NCBI GenBank assembly: GCA_021613535.1
Contig: CP075494.1
Span: 2,046,001-2,110,000 of the forward strand
DNA from: Adineta vaga
Taxonomy: Eukaryota > Rotifera
Direction: 5' to 3'
Length of the DNA stretch: 64,000 nt
Part shown: positions 24,266-36,245 of the stretch, in pieces
Layout of the letters: the number at the start of each line of letters is the position of its first letter
Numbering within the stretch: position 1 is the stretch's first letter
The notes under the pieces: model-generated
Told to the model about the DNA's origin: nothing
Database searches by the model: none
The model's input: only the letters and a program-made list of their open reading frames with translations
Made by a program: the position numbers and the translations under genes

Positions 24266-24314
24266 TTGGGTGTGGATGTGGATTCTATACTCTAATATAC
24301 ACCCACCCTCAATG
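24266..24314. repeat. Telomere-motif palindrome at the end of a gene relic
   Basis: ttgggtgtggatgtggattc, short loop, atacacccaccctcaatga. On the minus strand the FG-GAP relic reads ...VVAGH and its next codon is the TGA of the ttgagggtgggtg arm. Confidence 0.7.
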
Positions 24315-24690
24315 ACCTGCTACTACGGAGCGTGGATATTCACCAACACCATAATTCATAAGAGTGAAGAAATCTCTATTACTTCTACCCAATCGTATAC
24401 TAACAGTATTATAACCATAATTCGCAACTGCCAAATCCAAAACTTGATCCTTGTTGAAATTAGCGACATTTATAGACCATGGAACATGATCAACAGTATA
24501 TTGATTAGGATAGTGAGAGAATGCGCCATTTAGAAAACCAAATAGTATCATAGTATAACTCCCATCGTCATGACCCACTAAAGAATCTCAATAACCATCA
24601 TCATACAAATCAGTTGATATAACCGATATTAGAATGAGACCAACATAATGTTCGAACAAATAGTTAAAACTTCCTTGCTCATCCCCGAAT
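24309..24690 (-). pseudogene. FG-GAP/VCBS-repeat gene relic
   Basis: The frame on the minus strand reads DGSYTMILFGFLNGAFSHYP, then SINVANFNKDQVLDLAVANY and VSIRLGRSNRDFF, the D-x-N-x-D-x-x-x-D-L-A-V signature of FG-GAP/VCBS beta-propeller repeats. Upstream a further half-repeat (TLVLFGDEQGSF) is in frame except for stops near 24588. Only about two repeats remain, with no start or 3' end. Both edges lie at telomere-motif palindromes (24266-24314 and 24697-24816). It is a dead fragment of a larger, probably secreted or cell-surface gene. Confidence 0.7.
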
Positions 24691-24696
24691 AGAACA

Positions 24697-24816
24697 AGGG
24701 TGTCAGTATGAGTGTGCGTGAGGATGAGTGTGCGTGTGAGACTAAGGGTGTGGGTGCGGGTGTGAATATGCAGGAAAGTGATGCACACCTTCACCCACAC
24801 CCACCTCAGCCACCAT
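24697..24816. repeat. Long telomere-motif palindrome (about 120 bp)
   Basis: A G-rich arm with repeated gtgtgcgtga/gggtgtgggtgcgggtgtga units, a purine-rich loop (so reversed relative to most copies) and a C-rich arm cttcacccacacccacctca. It is the largest copy in the window. Confidence 0.7.
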
Positions 24817-25030
24817 GAGAATCTCAGTTTCAAAAGAGTAAGTTACATTTTGTTCGAAACATTTCATCGTAATCATTTACATAAAAATTTTCAACCTATA
24901 ATATTTTGCATATTCATAATTCTTTCTTTCAACAAAATTTATTTGATAATAAGACAAATAAACGTGATGAAAATAGGAAAAATGAATATTGACAAAAGAA
25001 TAATAAATGATATTAAAAATAACATTTCAA

Positions 25031-26335
25031 CATGACTATACCAATTTTTATTTCTCTTTATCAAGACTTTATGTTCATTTTGTTTTCTCAATTTGAATTT
25101 CAAATATCTCAATATTTCAGATTAAATGAAATGATCGATTTTTGTTCCATATTCACATGAGAAAATCAAGATGAATTTCTTCTTTATTGAAAAAATCGAA
25201 GAAAAATGTATGAGAAAAAAACAAAGAGAGAATAATAATATCAAATATCAATTTTTTTTTCTTTGTAGAAAAAATATATCAATTTGATTTTGTGAAAAGA
25301 TTTTATTAAAAAATGTTGAACTTTCACATTTTCATCATTTTTCTTCTTTTTATTTTCAATAATGAAATAAAAGGTAAATCATTCGACTTTTCATTGATAA
25401 GATGAATAGCAAAGCTTTGTAAATCAAAGAAACTTATTGAAAAATTTATTTAAATATATATTCCTTTAGCTCTTTCATTTAATCAACCAAATTTATCTTC
25501 AGCAGCAACTTGGAATCGTAATGGAATTACTTTTGCGAATGAATCGATTGTTGGAGAATCTCCTAGAAGCATTTTTATTAATACAAACAATACAATCTAT
25601 ATCATTAATCAAAATAGGAAGAGGATTGTAATATGGTTTAATAATAGTCTCAAACCAACACATTTCTTTCCTGGCAACTTCTCAACTTCCTATTCTCTGT
25701 TTGTAACATCAGATGGTAATATTTATATTGATAATGGTTTTTTGCATAAAAAAGTCGAAAGATGGATATCAAAGAACATGACTTTTGATATTGTTATGAG
25801 TGTAAATTCATCTTGTTATGATCTCTTTGTCGATATTAATGATAATTTGTATTGTTCAATGCAGCGACAGAATAAAGTAGTAAGACGAGACTTGAAAAGT
25901 TCTTCACTGACACCAGTTATTATTGCTGGAACAGGTAATGTGGGATTTGCTTCCAATGAACTTGATAGTCCTCATGGAATTTTTGTTGATATTAATTTGG
26001 ATTTATATGTGGCAGATTGTGGGAATAATCGAATTCAGTTGTTTCAATCAGGAGAAATAAATGCTATTACAGTTGTAGGTACGGAATCACTGAAGGCAAC
26101 TATTTCACTTAAATCTCCTAGTGTAATTGTATTGGATGCTAAGCAATACTTATTTATTGTGGATTCTTGGGGTAATCGTATTGTTGGAGAAGGACCTTAT
26201 GGTTTTCGATGTTTAATTGGATGTTATGGAGCAGGTTCTCGATCTAATCAATTAAACAAACCAATTACTATGAGTTTCGATAGTTTTGGTAATATATTTG
26301 TTGTTGACAGTGAGAATCATCGCATTCAAAAATTT
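25031..26335 (+). repeat. Recent segmental duplication, copy 2 (probable parent)
   Basis: Near-identical to 16678-17981. Here the homologous block continues naturally into the rest of a full gene, so this is the more likely source. Confidence 0.85.
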
Positions 26336-29300
26336 GAACTAATAAAAATCTCTCCTGGTGAGTAGGAAATCAATGTAGGATGTTTTTCTCTTACCCATAT
26401 ACACATTCTCAATTTTATTAAAAATATTTGTTTTTCATTAAATACTTTAGCTCTTTCGTTTAATCAAAAGCAATTTTGTCAAAGACCAATTTGGAATCCT
26501 AACGGAATAACTTTTGCTAATGAATCCATTGTTGGACCATATCCTGCCAGCATTTTTATCAACACTAATAATACTATCTATGCTGTTAATTTAGGAGAAC
26601 AGAATATTTTAGTATGGAATGCTAGTAGTCACGAACTAATAAACATTATTCCAGGAAATTTTTGGAATGTCATCTCTTCGTTTGTAACATTGAATGGTGA
26701 TATTTATATTTCTAGTGGTAATAGGAATAAAAAGGTGGAGAGATGGATATCAAAGAAAATGTTTTTTGAAACTGTTATGAATATAAATTCAACTTGTAAT
26801 GGTCTTTTTGTGGATATTATTGATAATTTATACTGTTCAATGGAGCGTCATCATCAAGTGATAAGAAAGGACTTAAAATACTCTTCATTGACACCAGCAG
26901 TCATTGTTGCTGGAACCGATACTAGTGGAAGTTTTTCCAAACAATTACACAACCCTCATGGAATTTTTGTTGATATTAATTTGGATTTATATGTGGCAGA
27001 TTGCGGAAATGATCGAATTCAGTTGTTTCAATCAGGAGAAAAAGAAGGAGTGACAGTTGCAGGTTCAGAATCACAAAAGGAAACTATTTCATTAAAATGT
27101 CCTACTGGAATTGTATTGGATACTCTAAAATATTTATTTATTGTCGATCAAAAGAACAGTCGTATTATTGGAGAAGGGCCTGATGGTTTTCGATGTTTAA
27201 TTGGATGTTATGGAGAAGGTTTTCAATCTAATCAATTGTATTGGCCAGTTATTATGAGTTTCGATAGTTTTGGAAATATGTTCGTCACTGATTATAAAAA
27301 TCATCGTATTCAAAAATTTCAATTCTTAGAAAATTCTTGTGGTGAGTTAATGAAAGATTTCGTTTCATTGAAAAGTACATGTAAAAATGAAATAAGATGC
27401 GTAGAAAAACTATAAGTTAAATAAAGAACGTTTTACAAAAAACTTAATGATATAATCTTTAGATTCTCCATTGAATCAACCAAAATTTTGTTTGAAACCA
27501 GTTTGGAATCGAAATGGTCTAACTTTTGCTAATCAACACATTCTTGGTTCTAATCCATCTACCATTTTTATCAATAGAAATAATTTCATTTATACAATTA
27601 ATCGAGAGAAAAAACAAATTTTAGTTTGGAATGAAAGTGACATAAATCCATCGTTGATCATTTCCACTGAGTTTTCTAATTCATCTTCTCTTTTCATTAT
27701 GTCAAATGGTGATATTTATATTGATAATGGAGTAGAAAGTCAAGTGAAAAAATGGATTATGAATACAAATATATTTGTTGATGCAATGAATGTCTTTTCA
27801 TCTTGTATCAGTTTATTTATCGATACAAACGATTATTTATATTGTTCAATGCTCAAACATCATCGAATTATAAAAGGAAATCTTCATGAGACTATCATGA
27901 TATGGACTACCGTGGCTGGAAACGGTATCAAAGGATCAGCAGCTAATCAATTTGATCATCCTCATGGGATTTTTGTTAATATAAAGTTCGTTACATATGT
28001 AGCAGATTGTGGAAATAATCGAATTCAACGATTTCCATCAGAAAAAATAGATGGTATTACAGAAGTTGGAAGTACAACATCGGCGCAACAAACATATTCA
28101 CTTTCATGTCCTACAGGAATTACATTAGATACTCAAGGGTTTTTATTTATTGTTGATTCAAATAATCATCGTATTATTCGATCAGGATCAAATGCTATTC
28201 ATTGTATCATAGGATGTGATGGAATCAATATCAAATCTAATCAATTATTATTTCCATCTAATCTTGCTTTTGATAGTTTTGGAAATATGTTTATTATGGA
28301 TTCAGGAAATAATCGAGTACAAAAATTTGAATATTCAAAAAATTCTTGTGGTAAGTTTTCATGAAAGTAAATAAATATTTTAAGTGATTAAGAAGAAAAA
28401 GTAATTTGATTCAAAGAAAGAGAAATCATGAGAAAACTTATTTAGATATTGAACAAGAATAGTAGAATTAAGATAGAAATTTCAGTTTGGTTCACATTAT
28501 ATCTGTATAGATATGTCATCAGTTATTCAATTGACAAATTCAATAGTATTGACTAGAACTAGTCAGATATATTGTCGAGAATGTATTCAATCTAGTCATT
28601 ATTATGAAACATTTCAAATAAAAGTATCTGAAAATCGTTTTTATAAAATATGGAGTAATGCCAAAATTGATACATATGGTTATATCTATGAAAATACTTT
28701 TGATTCACTTAATCCAAATGAAAATCTTCTTATCAAAAATGATGATGGAGAATCAAATAAACAATTTAAATTTGAACTTCCTCTTTATGATGATGTTATA
28801 TACGTATTAGTTGTTACAACATTTAATCCAATGGATATTGATAATATCACAATTTATATGTCAGGTTTAAACAATGTTATTTTTAACCGTTCGAGTAAGT
28901 AAAGATATTTTCATATTTTTAATAATTAAATGTTGTTGTTATTCTTATTATTAAATAGGTACTCCAATAAATATTCTTTTTAATTATTCATCTGAATTAA
29001 CAGCAAATAGTCCAATGTATTATCGAGATTGTCAAAGACCAAAATGTTATTATGAAATATTTGAAATCAATGTCAATACAAATGCATCATATATTATATG
29101 GAGTGAGAGTACAATTCATACATATGGTTATATCTATAAAGATAATTTTGATCCATTGAAACCATCAGATAATCAATTATTTGAACATAATGGAACGTGT
29201 AATCAACAACAATTGAAATTTATTATTAATCTACAAATGAACATTCGTTATATATTAGTTGTAACAACATTTGAATCTTATACAATTGGAAAATTTTCTC

Positions 29301-30476
29301 TTTTTATATCTGGATTAAATCATACAAATGTCACTATTAAACATTCCAGTGAGTAACTTTTTCGTCTTACTTTTTATCATTACAAACGTTGATTCTATTT
29401 TAGATTCAAATAGTAAATATTGTGTTATTGGTGATCAATGTAATCTTCATTATAAAAGTATTGGTTTAACATTAGATGATATTTTATATGAAGAACTTAA
29501 GAAGAATTCAACATTAAATCAACAAATTTTCTCGGTAAAATTCAGTGCTGGTTTAACAATTCTTATGTTTATTGGAGGATTAATAAATAGTTTTCTTTCT
29601 TTTATTACATTTCAAAATAAAGAAACACAACAAGTTGGATGTGGATTATATCTTCTTGCATCATCGATAACTTCTTTTCTAACAATTAGTATGTTTCTTA
29701 TTAAATTTTGGTTTGTTATATTGACTCAAATCAATGATTTTACAAATCTTTCTATTCATCAAAATGGTTGTAAATCAATTGAACCTATTTTGAAAATATT
29801 TCTTTATTTCGATGGTTGGTTAAATAGTTGTGTTGCTATTGAACGAGCATTTCATGTTTTCAAAGGAGTGAATTTTAATAAACAAAAAAGTAAAATTGTT
29901 GCAAAATGGATAATTCTAATTTTACCAATATGTATTATGTTGACTCTTATTCATGAAGTTATCTATCGAAATGTATTCTCATATCAAATTTCAAGAAATG
30001 AAACATTTACAAATGAAACTGAAATAATTAATACAAGACGATATGTATGGTGTGTAACTGGTTATTCTTTTACTATTCAAAACTATAATACAACTATTCT
30101 GTTTTTTCATCTTATTGGTCCATTTATTGCGAATCTTTTTTCCGCTTTATTTATTATTTTTGGAGTAGCTCGAAAACGATCTAAAGCACAAAAGAATCAA
30201 AGTTTAAAATTATATATTCGTGAACAATTCAATGAACATAAACAATTGATAATTAGTCCAATAGTTTTACTTGCATTATCAATACCACGTTTGATTATTT
30301 CATTACTTCCTGGTTGTGTAAATGCATCAGAAAATTTATGGTTATATCTTAGTGCTTATTTTATATCATTTATGCCATCAATACTTATCTTTATCATCTT
30401 TGTCGTTCCTTCGAATCTTTATATGAAAACATTTAAAGAATCGTTTAAGAAATGGCAACGTCGAACACATCAATAA
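25314..30476 (+). CDS. NHL-propeller 7TM receptor (three propellers, two beta modules, 7TM)
   Basis: Seven exons: 25314-25374, 25470-26357, 26451-27341, 27463-28350, 28511-28894, 28959-29348 and 29404-30476. They close into 1524 codons, and every intron is phase 1. Exon 1 is the signal peptide. Exons 2-4 each encode one complete NHL-type propeller (about 296 residues; motifs PHGIFV, YVADCGN-RIQ, FIVD--N-RI). Exons 5 and 6 are repeats of one about 128-residue domain (C-x-EC/C-x-RP-KCYYE, TYGYIY, LVVTTF, SGLN) that looks like a beta-sandwich. Exon 7 carries seven membrane helices, with a CVAIERAF motif at the end of TM3 (ER in place of DRY) and a basic tail. NHL propellers usually bind protein or glycan ligands, so this is plausibly a ligand-sensing cell-surface receptor. 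I know no described animal GPCR class of this plan. The exon-5 acceptor (ctgtatag, 28510) is the least certain. Confidence 0.83.
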
Positions 30477-30477
30477 T

Positions 30478-30538
30478 ATTGAGGGTGTGGGTAATACTCT
30501 TTTCTTCATCCACAACCACCCTCACACACACCCATCTT
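30478..30538. repeat. Telomere-motif palindrome abutting a stop codon
   Basis: It begins within a few bases of the receptor stop (30474-30476): attgagggtgtgggtaatac, pyrimidine-rich loop, ccaccctcacacacacccat. Confidence 0.75.
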
Positions 30539-30644
30539 CTTAAGCGAATATCCGTACGCGAAAGCTTCACACAAGCCAATTTTTATAGTAATAAATAGCT
30601 CCTTCATTTATCCTCCCAATTTGCTGCGTTACCCCCAAAACTTT

Positions 30645-30697
30645 TATTTTACATGTTTTTTTTCGACACTTTCCCTCACGCTCTCACTAGACATAAG
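30645..30697 (+). repeat. Short dispersed repeat, copy 2
   Basis: acatgttttttttcgacact, ttccctcacgctctcactag; see copy 1 at 24123-24175. Confidence 0.5.
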
Positions 30698-31117
30698 TAA
30701 TAATGAAATTATTTATTTCATTGATTTAATAAAACCCAGTGCTTATCTAAGGGTACGTGAGTGTAAATAAAGATTTGAACCCGAACATCCACACCTCACC
30801 CATCACATATTTCGATTTAAATAATGAGAAAAGAAGTTTGTGGCATATCAATGTTATTTGTCAACTAAGATTATCATGAAAATCATATTTTTTTCTTAGT
30901 GATAAAAAAAATAAAAGTCAAATATGGTATTTTTTCATCCATCAAAGTTCTTGAAAGTATTAAAATTTCTTTCAGTTAGTTCATTTATTTGCTTTACGTA
31001 CTTTGTCTTTTCTCTATCATGCATATAAATATGATATTTGTTTATTTAATAACAGATTGATTGATGAGGAAAAAAAAGAGTTTAGAATTAGATAGAATAT
31101 TCATTTGAAAGAAAGTC

Positions 31118-34100
31118 ATGCAACTATTTTATCGATATTTTCTTATGATTTTCATAATTTGGTTAAATTTTTTCTATTTAAATGGAAAATATTATTATTT
31201 ATATGATAATGATTGTTTGGATTATAATGCAACAGATTACGAACTAGAGCCCGAACTAGTTACAAATGAACATCAAATAATATCATTTTGTCGAGTTGAT
31301 AATTTTGAATATGAGCAATATAATGAAATTGATAAAGATATTTCACAACTAACATTCTATGAACTATATATACAAAACATAACTAGTTTACAATTATACC
31401 AATGGTCAGTACATCTTGATTTAGTCGAAGAATATCAAGCTTTTCTTGAGAATAGACTTGATATTAATATTCTTACAGCAAATTTAACAATATATAATTG
31501 TTGGATTAAACAAAAATTTGGTCGATATTGTCAATATTCATTTGATTCTCAGGTAAGTTTAATTTTAGATTCTGATCGGAATAGATGAAGTCTCGCTTTT
31601 TCCATCTTGTTAAAACTATAATTTTTTATCGATTTTATAGAAACCATTTGCTACTATAGTAGATAACGCTCTCGAAAGAAGTGTTTCACTATCATTCAAT
31701 GGTACATGTTATATGCATTTGAATTGTAAACGTAACAATGTCACATGGTGCCTCGATTGGCGTGATGTATGTGATGGAAAAGTTGATTGTTGGCCTAATC
31801 ATGTCGATGAACAATTTTGTGAAAGTCTTGAACAAAATCAATGTGATTTAAATGAGTATCGATGTATGGATGGTCAGTGTATTCCTGACATTTTTTACTT
31901 AGATGGAAGTTTTGTTCCAGACTGTTTGGATGGATCCGATGAAGATATACGTGAAAAATATAAATATGCCTGTAGGAAAGGTGATAACCCGTCTTTTAAA
32001 TGTCATGATGTTAAATGTCGACATTGGATTCAATCCATGAGTTCCACAAGTTGTAGACCACTTGCTGAAATTGAAAGAAATTCTATTATCACGCGACAAA
32101 TGGATGAAGATCTGTTATTACCAGATGTCAATACTCATATAAATAAAGGATGTTGGACAACGATGATATGTCTTGTCCATGCACAAAAATCTTTTCTAGT
32201 AAGTAAGAATAAGATTCAATGACGAAATCAAGAAGAAAAGAATTTATTACGTATATTTCGCTTGACAATTCTGCAACAAGTGTTCAAGAGATATGATGAG
32301 AGTAATATACAAATATATTTCATTCTATATTTAGAATAATCCAACCTATGCACATTTATTCAATGGAAGTTGTAGAAATATTTGCTTTGAACCAGATATA
32401 CCTTGTACTAAAAGATTGATGGAATATTGTCCATCATTATTTGAATTTCCAGCATTATCAGTTGGTTGGAGTGATCTACACTTTATTTATGGATGGAATC
32501 GAACAAATACATCCTTAGGTTACCCAAATTATGTCTGTTATAATGAACGACGTTGTTCTATTTCTCAATTAAATATTTATTTCAAGAAAAAAAGTGAATC
32601 GTCGACAATTCTTTCTTGTGAATTTTTACATCTCGACTATATTAACATTGAATGGATAACAAAACTTCAATTCTATAGAAAACACATGCATCAACAATGT
32701 TCTTTAGCAACAGATATAAATGAAAACTATTGCTCTGAGCATACTCAATTTCGTTGTGCTAAGAAATGCATTTCAAAACATCGCATAGGAGATTTTTTTC
32801 AAGATTGTATTAATTTTATGGATGAAAACTTGTACAATGATACTTGTAGTTTAAATTTAAAACATCGTTTAGCATGTACATTTGATATTGCTGAAAATAA
32901 ACAAGTAAAATGTCTACGCATCATAAACGTACTTCCACAATCAAGAATGATTTGCACAGATGATTTAGAAATACCTCATTTTCCTACTTTATGCAATGGA
33001 TTAACTGAATTTGAAGAAAATATTGAAACAAATTGTGAAATGTGGCAATGTGATAATCAATATACAAGATGTGATGGTATTTGGAATTGTCCAAATGGTG
33101 AAGATGAAAACAATTGTTTTCATGAAATATGTAATGGATCAATAGGACAACCATGTTTATTATTATATACAGCTAAATATATATGTTTACCTATAGCTAA
33201 TATAAGTGATGGCATAGTAGATTGTATAGGAGCAACTGATGAACAGCAAGCATGTCGAAATATTGAGGAAAGAGTAGGCAAATATCGTTGTTTGACAAAT
33301 CGTACTGATAATAAACAATTTGCGAATGAGTAAGTCTTTTACGTATAATGTCTTTTTTTAACCTACCATTATCGAATTTGTTTATACTTTCAATAATTAT
33401 TATTATAGGACTCAACAATGTATCCATGTCGATGATACCTGTGTTGAAAAATCTATGTGTATCGTACCCGAATTGAAATGGTCTCCATTGTGTAAAGATG
33501 AAGACTTTTTTGTTACTTTATGTATTAGATTTTGGACTATGGATCGACGAATAACAGAACACAATATAATGTGTAGTTTAGATGAAAACTTATTTTTTCA
33601 TACTTATTGGAAATCTAAACGACCACAATTTTCAGTAAATAATTATAATATTATTTCCGCAGTTGGTAAATCACTCGTTGATAATTCAAAAGCATCGATT
33701 GTAACTAACAGGAAGAAATCTACTCCATTGATTCATTTCACTAAACAAGGTATAGTTTTAAACAATTTTCAATGTCATGGTGGTATACCAATTTATTCGG
33801 GAAAACATATTACATGTTTATGTCCATCTTTTCTCTATGGTTTACAATGTCAATATCAAAATCAACGTATTAGTATGACATTAGAAATTGGTGCACCTGA
33901 ATGGCGAATTCCATTTGTATTTGTTATTTATTTAATTGATGAAACATTGGAAATCGTTAATTCATATTATCAAATAAGATATTTATCAATTCGCGATTGT
34001 AATAGAAAATTTCATTTTCATTTACTTTATTCAACTAAACCAAAATATTTCGATCATAAATATTCAATTCGAATTGATGTTTTTGAAATGAATACACTTG

Positions 34101-36172
34101 TATATCGAGCAAGTTGGTTATATCCAATTTTATTTCCAATCTTACCTGTTTATCGTTTATCACTTCATCTGACTGTACCATTCGTAAGTTTGTCGTCATG
34201 TACACTTAAATGTCCAGTTGATCGAAGTCAATGTAGTTTATATAGAAATATTAATCAATTTGTCTGTCGATGTAAATCTGGTTGGACTGGTTCAATGTGT
34301 ACAATACCTTATAAATGTAATTGTTCTCCAGATTCTATTTGTGTTGGTACATGGATGAATAAATCTATTTGTGTATGTCCAACATATAAATTCGGTCGTC
34401 GTTGTTATCTGAAAAATAATCTATGTGAACGATCAAATGCAAGAAAATGTCGAAATCATGGACAATGTATTCCAGGTATTGTACAATTTCCTCGAAGTTT
34501 TCCAACAATTTGTTCATGTTTATATGGTTTTCATGGTGAATTATGTGAATTTAGAGATTCACAAATCGATATATCACTTCATATGTCAAATATACCAGAT
34601 TCATTATTAATACATTTTATAACAGTTAATTCTCATATGAATTCTTTACCATATGAACCTATACTTAAATATGGTCCACATGAACGTGCAACAACATTTA
34701 AAAGAATTACATTTGATAAAAATTCTGTTCGTATTTATTGGCAAAATCCATTTCATTTCATTTTTGTTCAATATAATTCACAAATCTTTTGGATTTTCAG
34801 TCAATTAAAATACAATCGATCATTACATTTAAAATTAACCCTTCAATCTTATTTTCGTTGTCCATCAATACAAGAAAATTTATTAAATCAAACAATTCTT
34901 AATTATCCTCGAAATCAACGAGTCAAATATTATCATATTCCTTGTCAAACTAATTTCAATTTAACTTGTTTTCATGATCAAGATCAATATATATGTTTAT
35001 GTACATTTGATCATCGAGCAAATTGTTTTACATTTGATCATCAAATCAAATATTCATGTCAACAATTATCTTATTGTGAAAATGGTGGTCAATGTTTTCA
35101 AAATAATCTCAAATGTCCATCATCCGCTGTATGTTCTTGTCCAAAATGTTATTTAGGTACACGTTGTCAATTATCAACTCGAGGTTTTAACCTTCCACTT
35201 GATGTTATTCTTGGTTATAGAATTCGATCAGGTCAATCATTTTCTCAACAACCAATATCTGTACAATTTAGTGGAATTATTACAATGTTTATGTTTTTAT
35301 TTGGTATTATTAATGGAATTCTTTCAATTCTAACATTTCAAGTAAAAGAACTTCAAAAAATTGGTTCAGTTATTTATTTATTTATTGCATCAATTATTTC
35401 AATTATTATTATTATTATTTTTACATTAAAATATTTATTATTTGTTTTAACACAAATATTAATGATATCAAATCGACAATTTTTATTTAGTCAATGTATA
35501 ACAATAGATTTACTTTTAAAAATTACCGTACAAATTGGTGATTGGTTATATGCATGTGTTGCAATTGAACGTCTTATAACAGTTATCAAAGAGATTAATT
35601 TTAATAAAAAATTTAGTAAAATTATAGCAAAATGGATTATTTTATTTGTTTGTTTAACTGTTATTATAAGTTCAATTCATGAATCATTCTATCGACGATT
35701 AATTGATGATGAAGATCAAGAACGAATATGGTGTATTTTAGACCAATCAAATGCTTTAAATTTATTTACATCAATTACAACTGTTTTTCATATTATTTGT
35801 CCATTTATAATTAATATTATTTCAGCATTAGGAATTGTTCTTATGAGAATAAAATCACGTTTAAATTTACGAAAAGATCAAAATATTTATGAACATATTC
35901 AAAATGAATTTCATAAAAATAAATATTTAATAATAAGTCCAATTGGATTAATTATATTAGTTTTACCTCGTATTATTCTTGCTTTTCAATTAGAATGTAT
36001 GAAACCAGCACGTGAATCAGTTACATTTTATTTAATTGGATATTTTATTTCATTTTTACCATCTTTATCTCTTTTTATTATTTTTATTCTACCTTCAAGA
36101 AAATATCGACAAGTATTCAAAAAATCTATTCAAAGTCGATGGAAGAAATTTTCTCAATGGATTCATTGTTAA
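31118..36172 (+). CDS. LDLa/EGF 7TM receptor, tandem relative of the NHL receptor
   Basis: Four exons, 31118-31552, 31641-32198, 32335-33329 and 33409-36172, close into 1583 codons. A signal peptide (MQLFYRYFLMIFIIWLNFFY) is followed by LDL-receptor class A modules in exon 2 (CLDWRDVCDGKVDCWPNHVDEQFC; CMDGQCI...CLDGSDE) and two more in exon 3 (CDGIWNCPNGEDENNC; ISDGIVDCIGATDEQQAC). Exon 4 has EGF-like modules (CRCKSGWTGSMC, CVCPTYKFGRRC, CSCLYGFHGELC, CSCPKCYLGTRC) and, from about residue 1280, seven membrane helices. The 7TM part is clearly related to that of the upstream gene (GVNFNKQKSKIVAKW versus EINFNKKFSKIIAKW; AIER at TM3). It sits about 640 bp downstream on the same strand. Probably a surface receptor for a large or lipid-associated ligand; ligand unknown. 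Confidence 0.86.
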
Positions 36173-36245
36173 TAAAAATCTCGAAGTTTTACATTGAAGC
36201 ATTTTTTTATTAATTAATTTTAAAAAAAGAAGATTTTAATGGAAT

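Larger units (their letters stand above)
24034..25313. other. Intergenic region with relic, palindromes and duplication boundary
   Basis: Contains a roughly 50-bp dispersed sequence at 24123-24175 (also at 30645-30697), palindromes at 24266-24314 and 24697-24816, an FG-GAP relic between them, and from about 25031 the 5' flank duplicated at 16.7 kb. Confidence 0.6.
30477..31117. other. Spacer between tandem receptor genes
   Basis: Holds a palindrome directly after the upstream stop (30478-30538), the second copy of the dispersed repeat (30645-30697), a weak palindrome (30749-30804) and then the AT-rich promoter region of the next receptor. Confidence 0.55.
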
